Source: Trichocoleus desertorum ATA4-8-CV12
Lineage (GTDB): Bacteria; Cyanobacteriota; Cyanobacteriia; FACHB-46
Assembly (NCBI GenBank): GCA_019358975.1
Contig: JAHHIL010000016.1
Coordinates: forward strand, 36,852 to 100,851
Reading direction: 5' to 3'
DNA: 64,000 nt
The notes beneath the pieces were generated by a model. That model had not been told where the DNA came from and did no database searches. It saw nothing but the letters and a program-made list of their open reading frames with translations. Of this stretch, positions 1 to 8,933 are shown piece after piece. Numbering within the stretch: the first letter of the stretch is position 1; each line of letters starts with the position of its first letter. Made by a program: the position numbers and the translations under genes.

Positions 1-315
1 AGCTGTTAACCCAACAACTTGTACACCACTCCAAGCAAAGTGGTCTTCCCATACCTGTTGACGAGGATTAAAAACGGAGACAATTTTACCCGTCTCTACA
101 TCCTTAAGAGCTTGCCGTGCGCCTTTACGAAGAGAACAGGAAACACAGGCAAGAGCCAAATTTTCTGAAGTGGTTTCGCCACCTGCTACTTCAGGGATAA
201 TGTGGTCAATATGGAAAGTTGCAACTTGCCCAAGTTGAGATATTCCACAGTACTCGCAACGGTGATTAGCCCGTTGAATTACTAATCGACGAAGAGAAGC
301 TGGAATCGTTGCCAT
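1..315 (-). CDS. HNH endonuclease, C-terminus cut by window edge
   Basis: No stop codon is reached before base 1, so the C-terminal end lies outside the window; 105 codons are visible. The protein starts MATIPASLRRLVIQRANHRC and shows a paired-cysteine zinc site (CEYCG near residues 20-24), the core HIDHIIPEVAGG with the metal-binding His-Asp-His near residues 37-40, an Asn in TTSENLALAC and a second cysteine pair (CVSC). This is the standard HNH fold, which cuts nucleic acid with a divalent metal. The ATG abuts the TAA of the small upstream gene (TAAATG), so the two are probably translated together. Substrate and role are unknown: it could be a restriction, mobile-element or housekeeping nuclease. 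Confidence 0.85.
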   Translation of the reverse strand, partial: MATIPASLRRLVIQRANHRCEYCGISQLGQVATFHIDHIIPEVAGGETTSENLALACVSCSLRKGARQALKDVETGKIVSVFNPRQQVWEDHFAWSGVQVVGLTA

Positions 316-540
316 TTATGATTGCTTCATTACACGGGTTGAGCGCAAACGCAGCAAAGATAAAAATTCTGCCAGCTCTACAAGTCCTTCTGCCTCCTGT
401 CGTTCTGACTGAGACAACATACAGCCCTCATCCTGTTGATCCAATAGAAATTGTAAACGTGCTTGAACTGCTTGAGGTAGTTGAAATTGGGTTAGTTCGA
501 TGGGGATCTCGACGACTTCAGGCATAAAGTAGTTACTCAA
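316..540 (-). CDS. Small conserved-type protein paired with HNH nuclease
   Basis: A 74-residue soluble protein starting MSNYFMPEVVEIPIELTQFQ, mostly predicted helical and rich in Glu, Gln and Leu. It has no motif that I recognise. Its TAA is followed directly by the ATG of the HNH gene, so the two genes form a tight operon and are probably co-translated. A small acidic protein just upstream of a nuclease could be a partner or inhibitor, but that is inference from the arrangement only. The opposite strand also has an open frame here, but the coupled layout favours this one. Confidence 0.6.
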   Translation of the reverse strand: MSNYFMPEVVEIPIELTQFQLPQAVQARLQFLLDQQDEGCMLSQSERQEAEGLVELAEFLSLLRLRSTRVMKQS

Positions 541-790
541 TTTGTCAGTTAGCTACAGACTTATTCTAAGCGAAAGACTGGGAGGCTTATCCATCTTTCC
601 TTCTTGGGATACAGATATATTTCTTCCCTTAGGAGTAGCTGTAAGTTAGTAACAATAATAATTAGGGGAGGAAGAGTCAGAATAGCTGCAAGCAAGCCCC
701 TATTAATTCCTTGACTTTCAGTCTGTAGGTCATTGGCAATGAGGGAATAGACTCTATACCTTGTTACAGTGGCGACTAGGGAATTGAACT

Positions 791-3700
791 GTGGAAAAGG
801 TGCAACGTTCAGTGATCAAAGATGAACCTCTGTGGTTTAAGAACGCGATCATCTATGAGGTGCCAGTTCGGGCCTTTGCTGATAGTAACGGAGATGGTAT
901 TGGTGACTTTCGGGGTCTGACAGAGAAACTAGACTATTTACAAGACTTAGGCGTCACTGCCCTTTGGGTGCTGCCGTTCTTTCCTTCGCCACTCAAAGAC
1001 GATGGCTACGATATTGCTGACTACACCAACGTCAACCCGATCTATGGCACCCTAGAAGACTTTCAGGAGTTTTTGGCAGCGGCGCATCAGCGGGGAATTC
1101 GGGTCATTATTGAGCTGATTGTTAACCATACTTCTGACCAGCATCCCTGGTTTCAGCGGGCTCGGCGGGCTCCTAAAGGTAGTGTAGAGCGGGACTTTTA
1201 CGTTTGGAGTGATACGCCAGAGAAATACCAGGAAGCTCGGATTATTTTTCAGGATTTTGAGACTTCTAACTGGGCTTGGGACCCGATCGCCAAGGCTTAC
1301 TACTGGCACCGTTTCTACTCCCACCAGCCTGACTTGAACTACGACAACCCAGCTGTTCGGCAAGCTGTATTTGAGGTATTGGATTTCTGGCTCAGCATGG
1401 GTGTCGATGGCCTGCGAATGGACGCCGTACCTTATCTCTACGAGCGCGAAGGTACTAACTGTGAGAATTTGCCAGAAACCCATGACTTTCTGAAGCAAAT
1501 GCGGCAATATGTGGACGAAAGACATCCGAACCGGATGCTGCTAGCAGAGGCTAACCAGTGGCCAGAAGATGCAGCGGCTTACTATGGCGATGGGGATGAG
1601 TGCCATATGAACTTCCACTTCCCCCTGATGCCCCGCTTGTTTATGTCGTTGCGGATGGAAGACAGCTTCCCGATTATCGACATTTTGCATCAGACGCCCT
1701 CCATTCCAGATAACTGCCAGTGGGGATTGTTCCTCCGCAACCATGATGAATTAACGCTAGAAATGGTGACGGACGAAGACCGCGACTATATGTATCGCGT
1801 CTATGCCCAAGACCGTGACATGCGGGTGAATTTAGGAATTCGGCGGCGCTTAGCTCCCTTGCTAGGCAACGATCGCCGTCAAATTGAATTGCTCAATAGC
1901 TTGCTGCTTGCCCTCCCAGGAACTCCGGTGCTCTATTACGGAGATGAGATCGGTATGGGGGATAACGTCTATGTGGGCGATCGCAATGGTGTGCGCACTC
2001 CGATGCAATGGAGCGCCGATCGCAATGCTGGATTTAGCCGCGCCAATCCCCAGCGGTTGTATTTACCCATTATTGTCGATTCAGAATATCATTACGAAGC
2101 GATTAATGTGGAAGCGCAACGAGCTAACCCTAACTCGCTTTGGCATTGGATGAAGCGGTTAATGGCGACTCGCAAGCGCTTTCAAGCCTTAGGACGGGGT
2201 AGTTTTGAGCTGCTGCATCCGGATAACCGGAAGGTCTTGGCCTTTATCCGTACTTATGAAGACGAATCGATCGTAGTCATTGTCAATCTATCCCGCTTTG
2301 TGCAAACTGTAGAAATTGATCTCTCGGCCTTTGATGGCATGATGCCTGTGGAGATCTTTGGTCGCACTCAGTTTCCCCCAATCACCGACTCTCCTTACTT
2401 CCTGAGTGTCGGGCCTTACGCCTTCTATTGGTTCACGCTTCAACCTCAACCCAGCGCCTTACCAGCACCCAAATCTCAAGCTGAGCTACCAACCCTGATG
2501 GTTCAGGGAGAATGGCAGATGGTGTTGTCCCAACGCGATTCACGGGATAACTTAGAATCGGTGCTAGCGAGTTATCTATATACCTGTCGTTGGTTTGTCA
2601 GCAACGCGCAAACGGTGCAATCGGTTCAGATTAAGGAGGCGATCGCGATTCCGTTTCAGGATCGAGAGGCGCGTCTCCTTTGTGTGCAAGTGCAGTACAT
2701 CCAAGGAGAGTCAGATACCTATTTGCTGCCTCTGGGTTATGCGGAAGGAGACCAAGCGATCCATTTGTTGGCGGATAGCCCCCAGCTAGTAGTGGCTCGG
2801 CTGCACATTGCTGGCAAAGATGATATTGGCGTTTTATTTGATGCCACAGCTGACAAAAATTTCCTCACGGCTCTTCTGGATGCAGTTGCGAAAAATCAAC
2901 GCTATCCAGGGATGGCAGGAGAATTGGCGGCTACAGCAACCGACATCTTCGCTCCTCTAACGGCTGACGTTTCTCCGCTAGAACCAACGTTGATGAAAGG
3001 AGAGCACAATAACACCTCGATTATTTATGGCGATCGCTTGATTTTGAAGCTGTTCCGTAAAATCGAAGAAGGCATTAACCCTGATCTGGAAATTGGGATC
3101 TTTTTGGAGGAGAAAAAGTGCTTAGAGCATTTCGCTTCGGTGGCGGGAGCCTTGGAGTATCGCCAACGCAATAAAGAACCCATGACGTTCGGGAGATTGC
3201 AAGAATTTGTCTTAGATACCCGGAGTGGCTGGGATTACACCCTCGACAGCCTCCGTGATTACTTCGATCACGCGCTGATCCAGCCAGAGGCGATCAAAGA
3301 AATCTCCTTCCCATCTGACTCATTATCCGATTGGCAAAAAACTGAAGTGCCTGACTCTCACCTCAGCACGATTGGTTCTTATCTTGCTAATGTCAAGCTC
3401 CTAGCTCAGCGAACCGCAGAACTACATAGTGCTTTAGCTTCTGATCCAGAGAATGCCAGTTTTGCGCCAGAACCGTTCTCTACGTTCTATCAGCGCTCCA
3501 TCTATCAATATGCGCGGAATTTGACAGGGAAAGTATTCCGTTTGTTAAAACAGAACTTAGGTACTTTATCTGCTGATACGCAACCGTTGGCCCAGTCTGT
3601 TTGCGATTTGCAGGATAAGGCGCTGGATTGCTTCCAGTTAATCCTCAATCAAAAGATTACCGCTATGCGGACTCGCTGCCACGGAGATTATCATCTGGGA

Positions 3701-4135
3701 CAAGTGCTGTATACCGGAAAGGATTTCATTATTATCGATTTTGAGGGAGAACCGAATCGAACTCTCAGCGAACGCCGCATGAAGCGATCGCCTTTGCGAG
3801 ATGTAGCAGGCATGTTGCAATCCTTCTATTACGCCGCTAACCAGGCCCTCCGCAATGAAATCGAAGGTGGCTTGATCCATGCAGATAACCTAGCGCTCAT
3901 GGAGCAATGGACAGAATTTTGGCATACCTCTGTCAGTGCTACGTTCCTTAATACCTACCTGGCAACTGCGGCCCAGCATCCTTTTGTGCCTCAAACCGAA
4001 CAGGAGCTACAGGTACTATTGAATGCCTATCTTTTAGAGAAAGCGGTCTATAGCCTCGGCCACGACCTCAACCACTATCCCGATCAAGTAGAAATTTCTC
4101 TACAGCGACTGTTCCAGTTGATTAATGCAGGTTAG
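791..4135 (+). CDS. treS: Trehalose synthase / maltokinase fusion (TreS-Mak)
   Basis: A 1114-residue fusion. Residues 1 to about 560 are a GH13 trehalose synthase (maltose alpha-D-glucosyltransferase), which interconverts maltose and trehalose. The nucleophile Asp is D211 in GLRMDAVPYL, the acid/base Glu is E253 in LLAEANQW and the third acidic residue is D319 in LRNHDE. From about residue 590 a maltokinase-like domain follows, with the aminoglycoside-phosphotransferase-type signature HGDYHLGQ near 962 and IDFEGEP near 981; this would make maltose 1-phosphate from maltose and ATP. Such fusions feed the GlgE route from trehalose to alpha-glucan in other bacteria. The start is a GTG. It stands alone, with a hairpin repeat and a bidirectional terminator downstream. 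Confidence 0.93.
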   Translation: MEKVQRSVIKDEPLWFKNAIIYEVPVRAFADSNGDGIGDFRGLTEKLDYLQDLGVTALWVLPFFPSPLKDDGYDIADYTNVNPIYGTLEDFQEFLAAAHQRGIRVIIELIVNHTSDQHPWFQRARRAPKGSVERDFYVWSDTPEKYQEARIIFQDFETSNWAWDPIAKAYYWHRFYSHQPDLNYDNPAVRQAVFEVLDFWLSMGVDGLRMDAVPYLYEREGTNCENLPETHDFLKQMRQYVDERHPNRMLLAEANQWPEDAAAYYGDGDECHMNFHFPLMPRLFMSLRMEDSFPIIDILHQTPSIPDNCQWGLFLRNHDELTLEMVTDEDRDYMYRVYAQDRDMRVNLGIRRRLAPLLGNDRRQIELLNSLLLALPGTPVLYYGDEIGMGDNVYVGDRNGVRTPMQWSADRNAGFSRANPQRLYLPIIVDSEYHYEAINVEAQRANPNSLWHWMKRLMATRKRFQALGRGSFELLHPDNRKVLAFIRTYEDESIVVIVNLSRFVQTVEIDLSAFDGMMPVEIFGRTQFPPITDSPYFLSVGPYAFYWFTLQPQPSALPAPKSQAELPTLMVQGEWQMVLSQRDSRDNLESVLASYLYTCRWFVSNAQTVQSVQIKEAIAIPFQDREARLLCVQVQYIQGESDTYLLPLGYAEGDQAIHLLADSPQLVVARLHIAGKDDIGVLFDATADKNFLTALLDAVAKNQRYPGMAGELAATATDIFAPLTADVSPLEPTLMKGEHNNTSIIYGDRLILKLFRKIEEGINPDLEIGIFLEEKKCLEHFASVAGALEYRQRNKEPMTFGRLQEFVLDTRSGWDYTLDSLRDYFDHALIQPEAIKEISFPSDSLSDWQKTEVPDSHLSTIGSYLANVKLLAQRTAELHSALASDPENASFAPEPFSTFYQRSIYQYARNLTGKVFRLLKQNLGTLSADTQPLAQSVCDLQDKALDCFQLILNQKITAMRTRCHGDYHLGQVLYTGKDFIIIDFEGEPNRTLSERRMKRSPLRDVAGMLQSFYYAANQALRNEIEGGLIHADNLALMEQWTEFWHTSVSATFLNTYLATAAQHPFVPQTEQELQVLLNAYLLEKAVYSLGHDLNHYPDQVEISLQRLFQLINAG

Positions 4136-4141
4136 TGGCTC

Positions 4142-4169
4142 GTAGAGGCGAATGGCCGCTCGTCTCTAC
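4142..4169. repeat. Short REP-like hairpin after treS
   Basis: Arms GTAGAGGCG (4142-4150) and CGTCTCTAC (4161-4169) pair over 9 bp with one G-T wobble around a 10-base loop. GTAGAG...CTCTAC hairpins are a common intergenic repeat type in cyanobacteria. It could act as a transcript-end stabiliser for treS. Confidence 0.5.
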
Positions 4170-4236
4170 ATATTTGCTCTTAACAATTTGCTCTCACAAA
4201 GAGTTTGTCCTGCAAAAAATAGTTCCTGCAAAAAGT

Positions 4237-4285
4237 AGAGGGCGATCGCATTACTGGTAAACAGAAGCGATCGCCCTCTCTTTTG
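4237..4285. terminator. Bidirectional terminator with HIP1-containing arms
   Basis: A perfect 13-bp inverted repeat: AGAGGGCGATCGC at 4237-4249 and its complement at 4267-4279, loop 17 bases, followed by a CTTTT tract on the plus strand. It lies between the convergent treS fusion and the coiled-coil gene, so it can serve both. Each arm contains one HIP1 octamer, which is itself palindromic. Confidence 0.7.
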
Positions 4286-4325
4286 ATCTAATCTCTACCT
4301 AATGCACCAACTAATACACCGAAAA

Positions 4326-5120
4326 TTAGCGCTTGTTAGAGCGTTCTTTTTCACGTAAAGCATCTCCCGCAGAGTGAAGCAGCTCACTGAGAATTTGCCG
4401 AATTTGCCGCTCTTTTTTCGCTACGGCTGTACCTGCATCTCCCAAACGCTCTTCTAGCTGCGATCGCTTCTGCTCTACTTGTTCAGCTAACGCTTCAGCT
4501 TGGGGACGAGAGCGGTCATACCAGTTTTTGGCTTCGTCTAAATATCCCTGGATATCCTCGGTGCGTCCACCATAACGGGCTGCTAAGTTAGCTCGGAGAA
4601 TCGCCAATTGGGCTTGGAGTTGAGCATAGCGTTTTTGCATCAACGAGACTTCTTCGCTATCCCGCAAGCTGTCTACTGCTGATGTGATAGCTGTCTTGAC
4701 TGTAGGAGAGGTCTCACCGTGGTCTGCTTCACCCACATCGACTAGCAGGCGATCGATCTCTTGTTGCAGTTCTGCTTCTTCGTTGTCTAGTTTTGTTTCT
4801 AGTTGCTTCATCTCAGATTGAGTTTGAGAGATCGATCGCCGTCTGAGTTCGCTCACACCCTCAATTGCTCCTTCTAGGGAGGCAGTGACTTCCTCTTTTA
4901 GTTCACCACCTTTCTCTTGAAAGGTTTCAACAACCGCAGAAATAGCATCTCTGACGATATCCCGCAGTTCGCCTGAACCCTGCTTCATTTCAGAGGTGAC
5001 TTGCGAAACTGCTGACTTCACAATGTCTCGAATGCGCTCCGATCGCACCTGTCCAGTAGATTTGGCTTGCTGCAAATCTTGGGTAATTTTCTCTTTGATA
5101 TTGCTAGGCATATTAAGCAC
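4326..5120 (-). CDS. Coiled-coil, amphipathic-helix protein of unknown function
   Basis: A 264-residue protein, highly charged and predicted almost wholly helical. The N-terminal half has roughly 11-residue amphipathic periodicity (repeats around DIVKSAVSQV, DIVRDAISAV, EVTASLEGAI), like apolipoprotein or LEA-type helices. The C-terminal half is a Gln/Glu-rich coiled coil, ending in a Lys/Arg-rich tail (EKERSNKR). There is no signal peptide or membrane segment. It resembles a cyanobacterial family of unknown function (possibly DUF6781, from memory). A role in membrane-surface or stress protection is only a guess. It converges on the treS gene and shares its terminator. Confidence 0.7.
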   Translation of the reverse strand: MLNMPSNIKEKITQDLQQAKSTGQVRSERIRDIVKSAVSQVTSEMKQGSGELRDIVRDAISAVVETFQEKGGELKEEVTASLEGAIEGVSELRRRSISQTQSEMKQLETKLDNEEAELQQEIDRLLVDVGEADHGETSPTVKTAITSAVDSLRDSEEVSLMQKRYAQLQAQLAILRANLAARYGGRTEDIQGYLDEAKNWYDRSRPQAEALAEQVEQKRSQLEERLGDAGTAVAKKERQIRQILSELLHSAGDALREKERSNKR

Positions 5121-5296
5121 TCATGTTGTAGTCGTAGGCAGGGGCTATTTCAAGTTCGCACTTGAAGCCAATAAAGCTCGCACTGTAACAATCAAATAGG
5201 CTGGAGTATGCTCTGATCTTGTCGCAGCCAAGCTTAGATTGTTCACCCTCCTTAGACAGAACCTGAGTTACTTGAGAAGCATTCCCCTGATTCCAA

Positions 5297-7294
5297 TCAC
5301 TTCACTGTAATCAACACTCCAGCACTTTCATTCATGACTCTATCCACGGCACACAGAGCATAAGTGCCAGGTGCAAGGATAATAGCGTTGGTATCAGCCG
5401 TTAGAATGCGTTGTAAGGGCCAGGTGTTGCCTGCTTGTTGATAGAGCGTCCAGGAGCGAACTGTGCTATTGGCAGCGTTAGTCCAAGTTAGGGTGCGATT
5501 CTGTAATTTTAGGTTGATTGGGAGAGAAGGGCGATCGCTACTGAGCCAAGGTGTGGCAGGGGCGAGAGCGGGCTTCGTATAGATGGCATTCTTGAATGTG
5601 TCGGTAATACCCAAACGGTTATCCAGTAAAGGCCTGGTGCTAAAGAAGATGTTTCCCAAAGCCAACTGAGCAACCATACCACGGGTAATCGTGACTTGCT
5701 GCTCTACCTCAGAAACAGGCCATTTTATACTGTCTAATTTGCTTAAGTTGTTTCCTACATAAATGTGCCGACGCTGCGGGTTCTGCTCTGTCCACCATTG
5801 CAACAACATCGGGTAACTTTGGGCAGGCGCATCAATTCGCCAATATAGTTGTGGCGTGAAATAATCTACCCAACCTAACTGTATCCACTTCTTAGCATCG
5901 GCATAGAGACGCTCGTAAGCATCTAGACCTTGGGCTTTAGGAGGCTGTCCAGGGCGATAAATCCCAAAAGGACTAATACCAAATTTGACATGGCGTTTTG
6001 TGGCTCGAATCCCGGTAGCAAGGCGCTGGATCAGTTGGTTGACATTCTCCCGTCGCCAATCTCCCAAGGAGAGGGTGCCACCTTTAGCTTGATAGGCTTG
6101 GTAAGTTGTTTGGTCGGGAAAGGGTTGATCTGCGATCGGGTAGGGATAAAAATAATCATCTAGATGCACCCCATCTACGTCATAGCGGCGCACCACATCT
6201 AAAATCACGTTGTAGGACAAGTCTTGGACAACTTTTGCTCCTGGGTCCATCCAGAGTTCGTCGCCGTATGGCAACACCGCTTCGGGATTAGTGAGCGCTA
6301 GGTGTGGAGCGGCCAAAGACTTATCTTGTCGGGAAGTTCTGGCTCGGTAAGGGTTGAACCAGGCATGCAACTCCATATTACGCTGGTGACACTGAGCGAT
6401 CGCAAACTCTAAAGGATCGTAGAAGGGTTCTGGGGCTTTTCCTTGTGTTCCTGTGAGCCAGTTGCTCCAAGGCTCTAGCTGGGACGCATACAGGGCATCT
6501 CCTTCCGGTCGCACTTGCAGAATTACCGCGTTGATATTCAGTGCTTGCAACTGATCCAACAAACTGACAAACTCTGCCTTTTGTTGGTCTACAGATAGCT
6601 TTTGGGAAGAGGGCCAATCTCGGTTCCAGACAGATGTTACCCAGACTCCACGAAACTCTCTTGTATGAGATACGGTGGCGGTGCGCTGATAAGTAACGGT
6701 GTAGTTGGATGGAATGACAGGTGCTTGCCCCAAGTACACTAAAGTCTGATAAATCAGGGCTGCGACTTCAGCGCGGGTGGCTGCCTGGAGCGGGTTCAGT
6801 CGTTTCAAGTCGGGGTAGTTGATGATCATTCCTGCACTGGTAGCAGCAGCGATCGCCTCAGTCGCATAGGCAGGAATTTGGGCTGTGTCTTGATATACCT
6901 CAGCTAAAACAGGCTTGAGATCAGCCACGACCATTTTGGTGATGCCCAAACCATTGACTAGGGAAACCAAAACCTGTGCCCGGATAATCTTCTCGTTCGG
7001 TTGAAACAGATTATTCGGATAGCCCGACAGAAATCCAACTTCGTAAGCTTTTTGAATCGCAGCTCGCGCCCAATGAGTTGCAGGCACATCTACAAATGGC
7101 ACGTAGGGACGAATGGCAAGTTTGGGAAAGGTCGCTTGCATCAGCGCTGCAAATTCAGCTCGCGTAATCGATTGGTTGGGCCGAAAGGTACCATCCTCAA
7201 ACCCTTTAATGATGTTGCGCTGCGCCAAATTCTCAATGAAAGCGCGAGCCCAATGAGTTTGAATATCGGGGAAGCGAGCAGTCGTGTAAACCAT
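5297..7294 (-). CDS. SLH-domain protein with GH10-like (GHL10) hydrolase domain
   Basis: About 665 residues. Three S-layer homology repeats occupy roughly residues 4-185 (motifs such as GFEDGTFRPNQSITRAEFAA and SGYPNNLFQPNEKIIRAQV). A family-10-like glycoside hydrolase domain (GHL10, formerly DUF187) follows at about 212-520, with EFRGVWVTSVWNRDWP, LQVRPEGDALY, HAWFNPYRAR, VDGVHLDDYFYPYP and KFGISPFGIYRPG. The last 90 residues resemble a fibronectin-III-like module. SLH repeats usually bind the outer-membrane/peptidoglycan interface, so the protein should act outside the cytoplasm, yet no signal peptide is visible. I start at the ATG at 7294, which has GAGGT upstream, rather than an upstream TTG at 7306. 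Confidence 0.85.
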   Translation of the reverse strand: MVYTTARFPDIQTHWARAFIENLAQRNIIKGFEDGTFRPNQSITRAEFAALMQATFPKLAIRPYVPFVDVPATHWARAAIQKAYEVGFLSGYPNNLFQPNEKIIRAQVLVSLVNGLGITKMVVADLKPVLAEVYQDTAQIPAYATEAIAAATSAGMIINYPDLKRLNPLQAATRAEVAALIYQTLVYLGQAPVIPSNYTVTYQRTATVSHTREFRGVWVTSVWNRDWPSSQKLSVDQQKAEFVSLLDQLQALNINAVILQVRPEGDALYASQLEPWSNWLTGTQGKAPEPFYDPLEFAIAQCHQRNMELHAWFNPYRARTSRQDKSLAAPHLALTNPEAVLPYGDELWMDPGAKVVQDLSYNVILDVVRRYDVDGVHLDDYFYPYPIADQPFPDQTTYQAYQAKGGTLSLGDWRRENVNQLIQRLATGIRATKRHVKFGISPFGIYRPGQPPKAQGLDAYERLYADAKKWIQLGWVDYFTPQLYWRIDAPAQSYPMLLQWWTEQNPQRRHIYVGNNLSKLDSIKWPVSEVEQQVTITRGMVAQLALGNIFFSTRPLLDNRLGITDTFKNAIYTKPALAPATPWLSSDRPSLPINLKLQNRTLTWTNAANSTVRSWTLYQQAGNTWPLQRILTADTNAIILAPGTYALCAVDRVMNESAGVLITVK

Positions 7295-7613
7295 CAGTAA
7301 CCTCAATGTAGATGCAGCGACTGGTTTATATTTTTCCCAAGCTAAGCACGCTCATTTGCACTCGACCTAGAGCCAAATCAGTACTTCCCCAAGCTGCCAG
7401 GATGGTAGCGATTGCTAGTTTATCCGTGGGCCGTAGGCTGGTACGAGTTTAGCGCTGGAATATACATCTTCTGCACTACATCTAGAATCACTTAAACTTT
7501 CCCCTGTTCCTGAGACGCCTGTTCCTAAAAGCACCTAACAAAGTCCGCTCCTCACTGGCCCTGTGTTGCCTGATGTGCTCATTAAAACTTTAGAGAGATT
7601 TACCCAAGCTTTT

Positions 7614-7627
7614 TAGAGCTAGCTCTA
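7614..7627. promoter_or_regulatory. 14-bp perfect palindrome
   Basis: TAGAGCTAGCTCTA reads the same on both strands. It lies in the divergent promoter region about 290 bp upstream of the PEP-CTERM gene. It could bind a dimeric regulator, but no known operator consensus was recognised. Confidence 0.3.
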
Positions 7628-7734
7628 CAACCATTAGACAATCGTGGATTTGTTTAAAATCTACGTATTTATCGGTACTTAAAAATCAAACTGTTAGTAT
7701 ATTTTTTTGATAAAGCGTACGTAAGCTCTCTACC

Positions 7735-7771
7735 GTCTCAGTACATGTTATGTCAATTTATGTACTGAGAC
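7735..7771. promoter_or_regulatory. 12-bp dyad upstream of PEP-CTERM gene
   Basis: GTCTCAGTACAT at 7735-7746 is exactly complementary to ATGTACTGAGAC at 7760-7771, with a 13-base AT-rich loop. It sits about 135 bp before the likely start codon. It has no following T-run, so an operator or a 5'-UTR stem-loop is more likely than a terminator. Confidence 0.4.
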
Positions 7772-7906
7772 TCCCTTGATATACCCAGAAAAATAAAGTC
7801 AAGACAAAAGGTTTGGGCCAAACAGTACTTGGATGCAAGGTACTTTAATACCTTAATTGTCTATCTCACTAGGGGTCTCAATTATCACATTTACCCAGTG
7901 AGAGCA

Positions 7907-8632
7907 ATGAACTTCGTATCTAAACTTTGGAAAACCGGAACGGTTGCAACGCTTGGTGCGCTTTTTTCAGTCAGCCTACCACTAGTAGGACGACCTGCGA
8001 TCGCCGCTTATGGCTTGGAACAAGAACCTAACAATGACTTCCCTACAGAAGCCCAAAGCCTAGATTCTTTGTTCTCGCTTGATTGGGACGAAGACATCTT
8101 GGACTCTTTTGAAGTTCCTCACGCCTCTATTTGGGGTAGTGGTTTTTCAGAATGCATTACCCAAGATGAGTGCCTGGACGAATTTGACTTCTACTCATTC
8201 ACAGTTCCCCAAGGCAAGCGGGCTTTTAGTTTCTTTGATATCGACCACACCACTGGAGACTTAGACACTCAGCTCTTTTTGTTCGATCGCCGGCCAGATC
8301 TAACTTTACTAGCGTCCAATGACGATGCTTTAGCAAGCTTAGGAGCAAAAGGGAGTCAAGCAAGTTGTTCACCGACCTTTTCTTGTGATTCCTTCCTCAC
8401 GTTTAACCTAAGTAATCCAGGTACTTACTACTTAGGTGTTACCTTTATTCCTCCTATCACAACAGGCAAAATTGAGGGCAAGTACACATTGCATGTTTCA
8501 TTAAGTACTGAAACTATCCCCGAAGCTGTGCCTGAACCTGCTTCCATTTTAGCGCTGCTCGGCTTCGGCACTCTCAGTGCAAGAGCAATCCGCAAGGGCA
8601 AAAAACACAGTGCCACAGGTCAAACTGCTTAA
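7907..8632 (+). CDS. PEP-CTERM exported protein (pre-peptidase-like domain)
   Basis: 241 residues from the ATG at 7907 (MNFVSKLWKTGTVATL). This start gives a normal signal peptide ending near GRPAIAA; the open frame extends to a TTG at 7829 but that leader has no export features. The middle (EQEPNNDFPTEAQSL ... FDFYSFTVPQG ... GDLDTQLFLFD ... GTYYLGV) matches the bacterial pre-peptidase C-terminal type of beta-sandwich, as in DVUA0089-family proteins. The C-terminus has the PEP-CTERM sorting tag: VPEPASILALLGFG, a hydrophobic stretch, then RAIRKGKK. PEP-CTERM proteins are processed by exosortase and linked to exopolysaccharide; no exosortase gene is in the window. Four cysteines may form disulphides. 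Confidence 0.85.
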   Translation: MNFVSKLWKTGTVATLGALFSVSLPLVGRPAIAAYGLEQEPNNDFPTEAQSLDSLFSLDWDEDILDSFEVPHASIWGSGFSECITQDECLDEFDFYSFTVPQGKRAFSFFDIDHTTGDLDTQLFLFDRRPDLTLLASNDDALASLGAKGSQASCSPTFSCDSFLTFNLSNPGTYYLGVTFIPPITTGKIEGKYTLHVSLSTETIPEAVPEPASILALLGFGTLSARAIRKGKKHSATGQTA

Positions 8633-8783
8633 ACTCCCTAATTTCTCGGATTAAGCTCACGTTGCGATCGCCTGATGATAAACAGAGCCTGGGGTAATTA
8701 ACAATTAGGAACTATGGGTATTAATAGTAACTTTATATACCCTAGAAACCCCTAGGCTCAGTCATATCCGGAAAGACAGGCGA

Positions 8784-8908
8784 ATTACCTAAGTAACGCG
8801 GTATCGTAAACTGCAAAGTTTTTGTAAAAGTTACGTAGCTAACCTCGCAAATAAATCTAAGTATCGCTTCAATTAGAAGTAGTTCATACTACCGAAATTA
8901 CCTAAGTA
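8784..8908. repeat. 12-bp direct repeat upstream of di-haem peroxidase
   Basis: ATTACCTAAGTA occurs at 8784-8795 and again at 8897-8908, the second copy ending 25 bp before the peroxidase start codon. The 300-bp intergenic region 8633-8933 holds nothing else that I recognise. The two copies could be binding sites for a regulator of the downstream gene; no known consensus was matched. Confidence 0.35.
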
Positions 8909-8933
8909 TCTACTCTTTGCTACATCCAACAAT

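Larger units (their letters stand above)
7295..7906. other. 612-bp divergent intergenic region
   Basis: This AT-rich region separates two divergently transcribed exported-protein genes and must hold both promoters. No protein-coding or RNA gene was recognised apart from an in-frame extension of the right-hand gene from a TTG at 7829. It contains a 14-bp palindrome and a 12-bp interrupted dyad, listed separately. Confidence 0.5.

Noticed and set aside
1052..1525. 157-codon minus-strand open frame within the treS gene
   Set aside because: It lies fully inside a gene with intact catalytic motifs; it is a reading-frame shadow.
5999..6020. GGCTCGAATCCCGG string that resembles a tRNA T-arm
   Set aside because: It lies within the SLH/GHL10 coding sequence and has no acceptor, D or anticodon arms around it.
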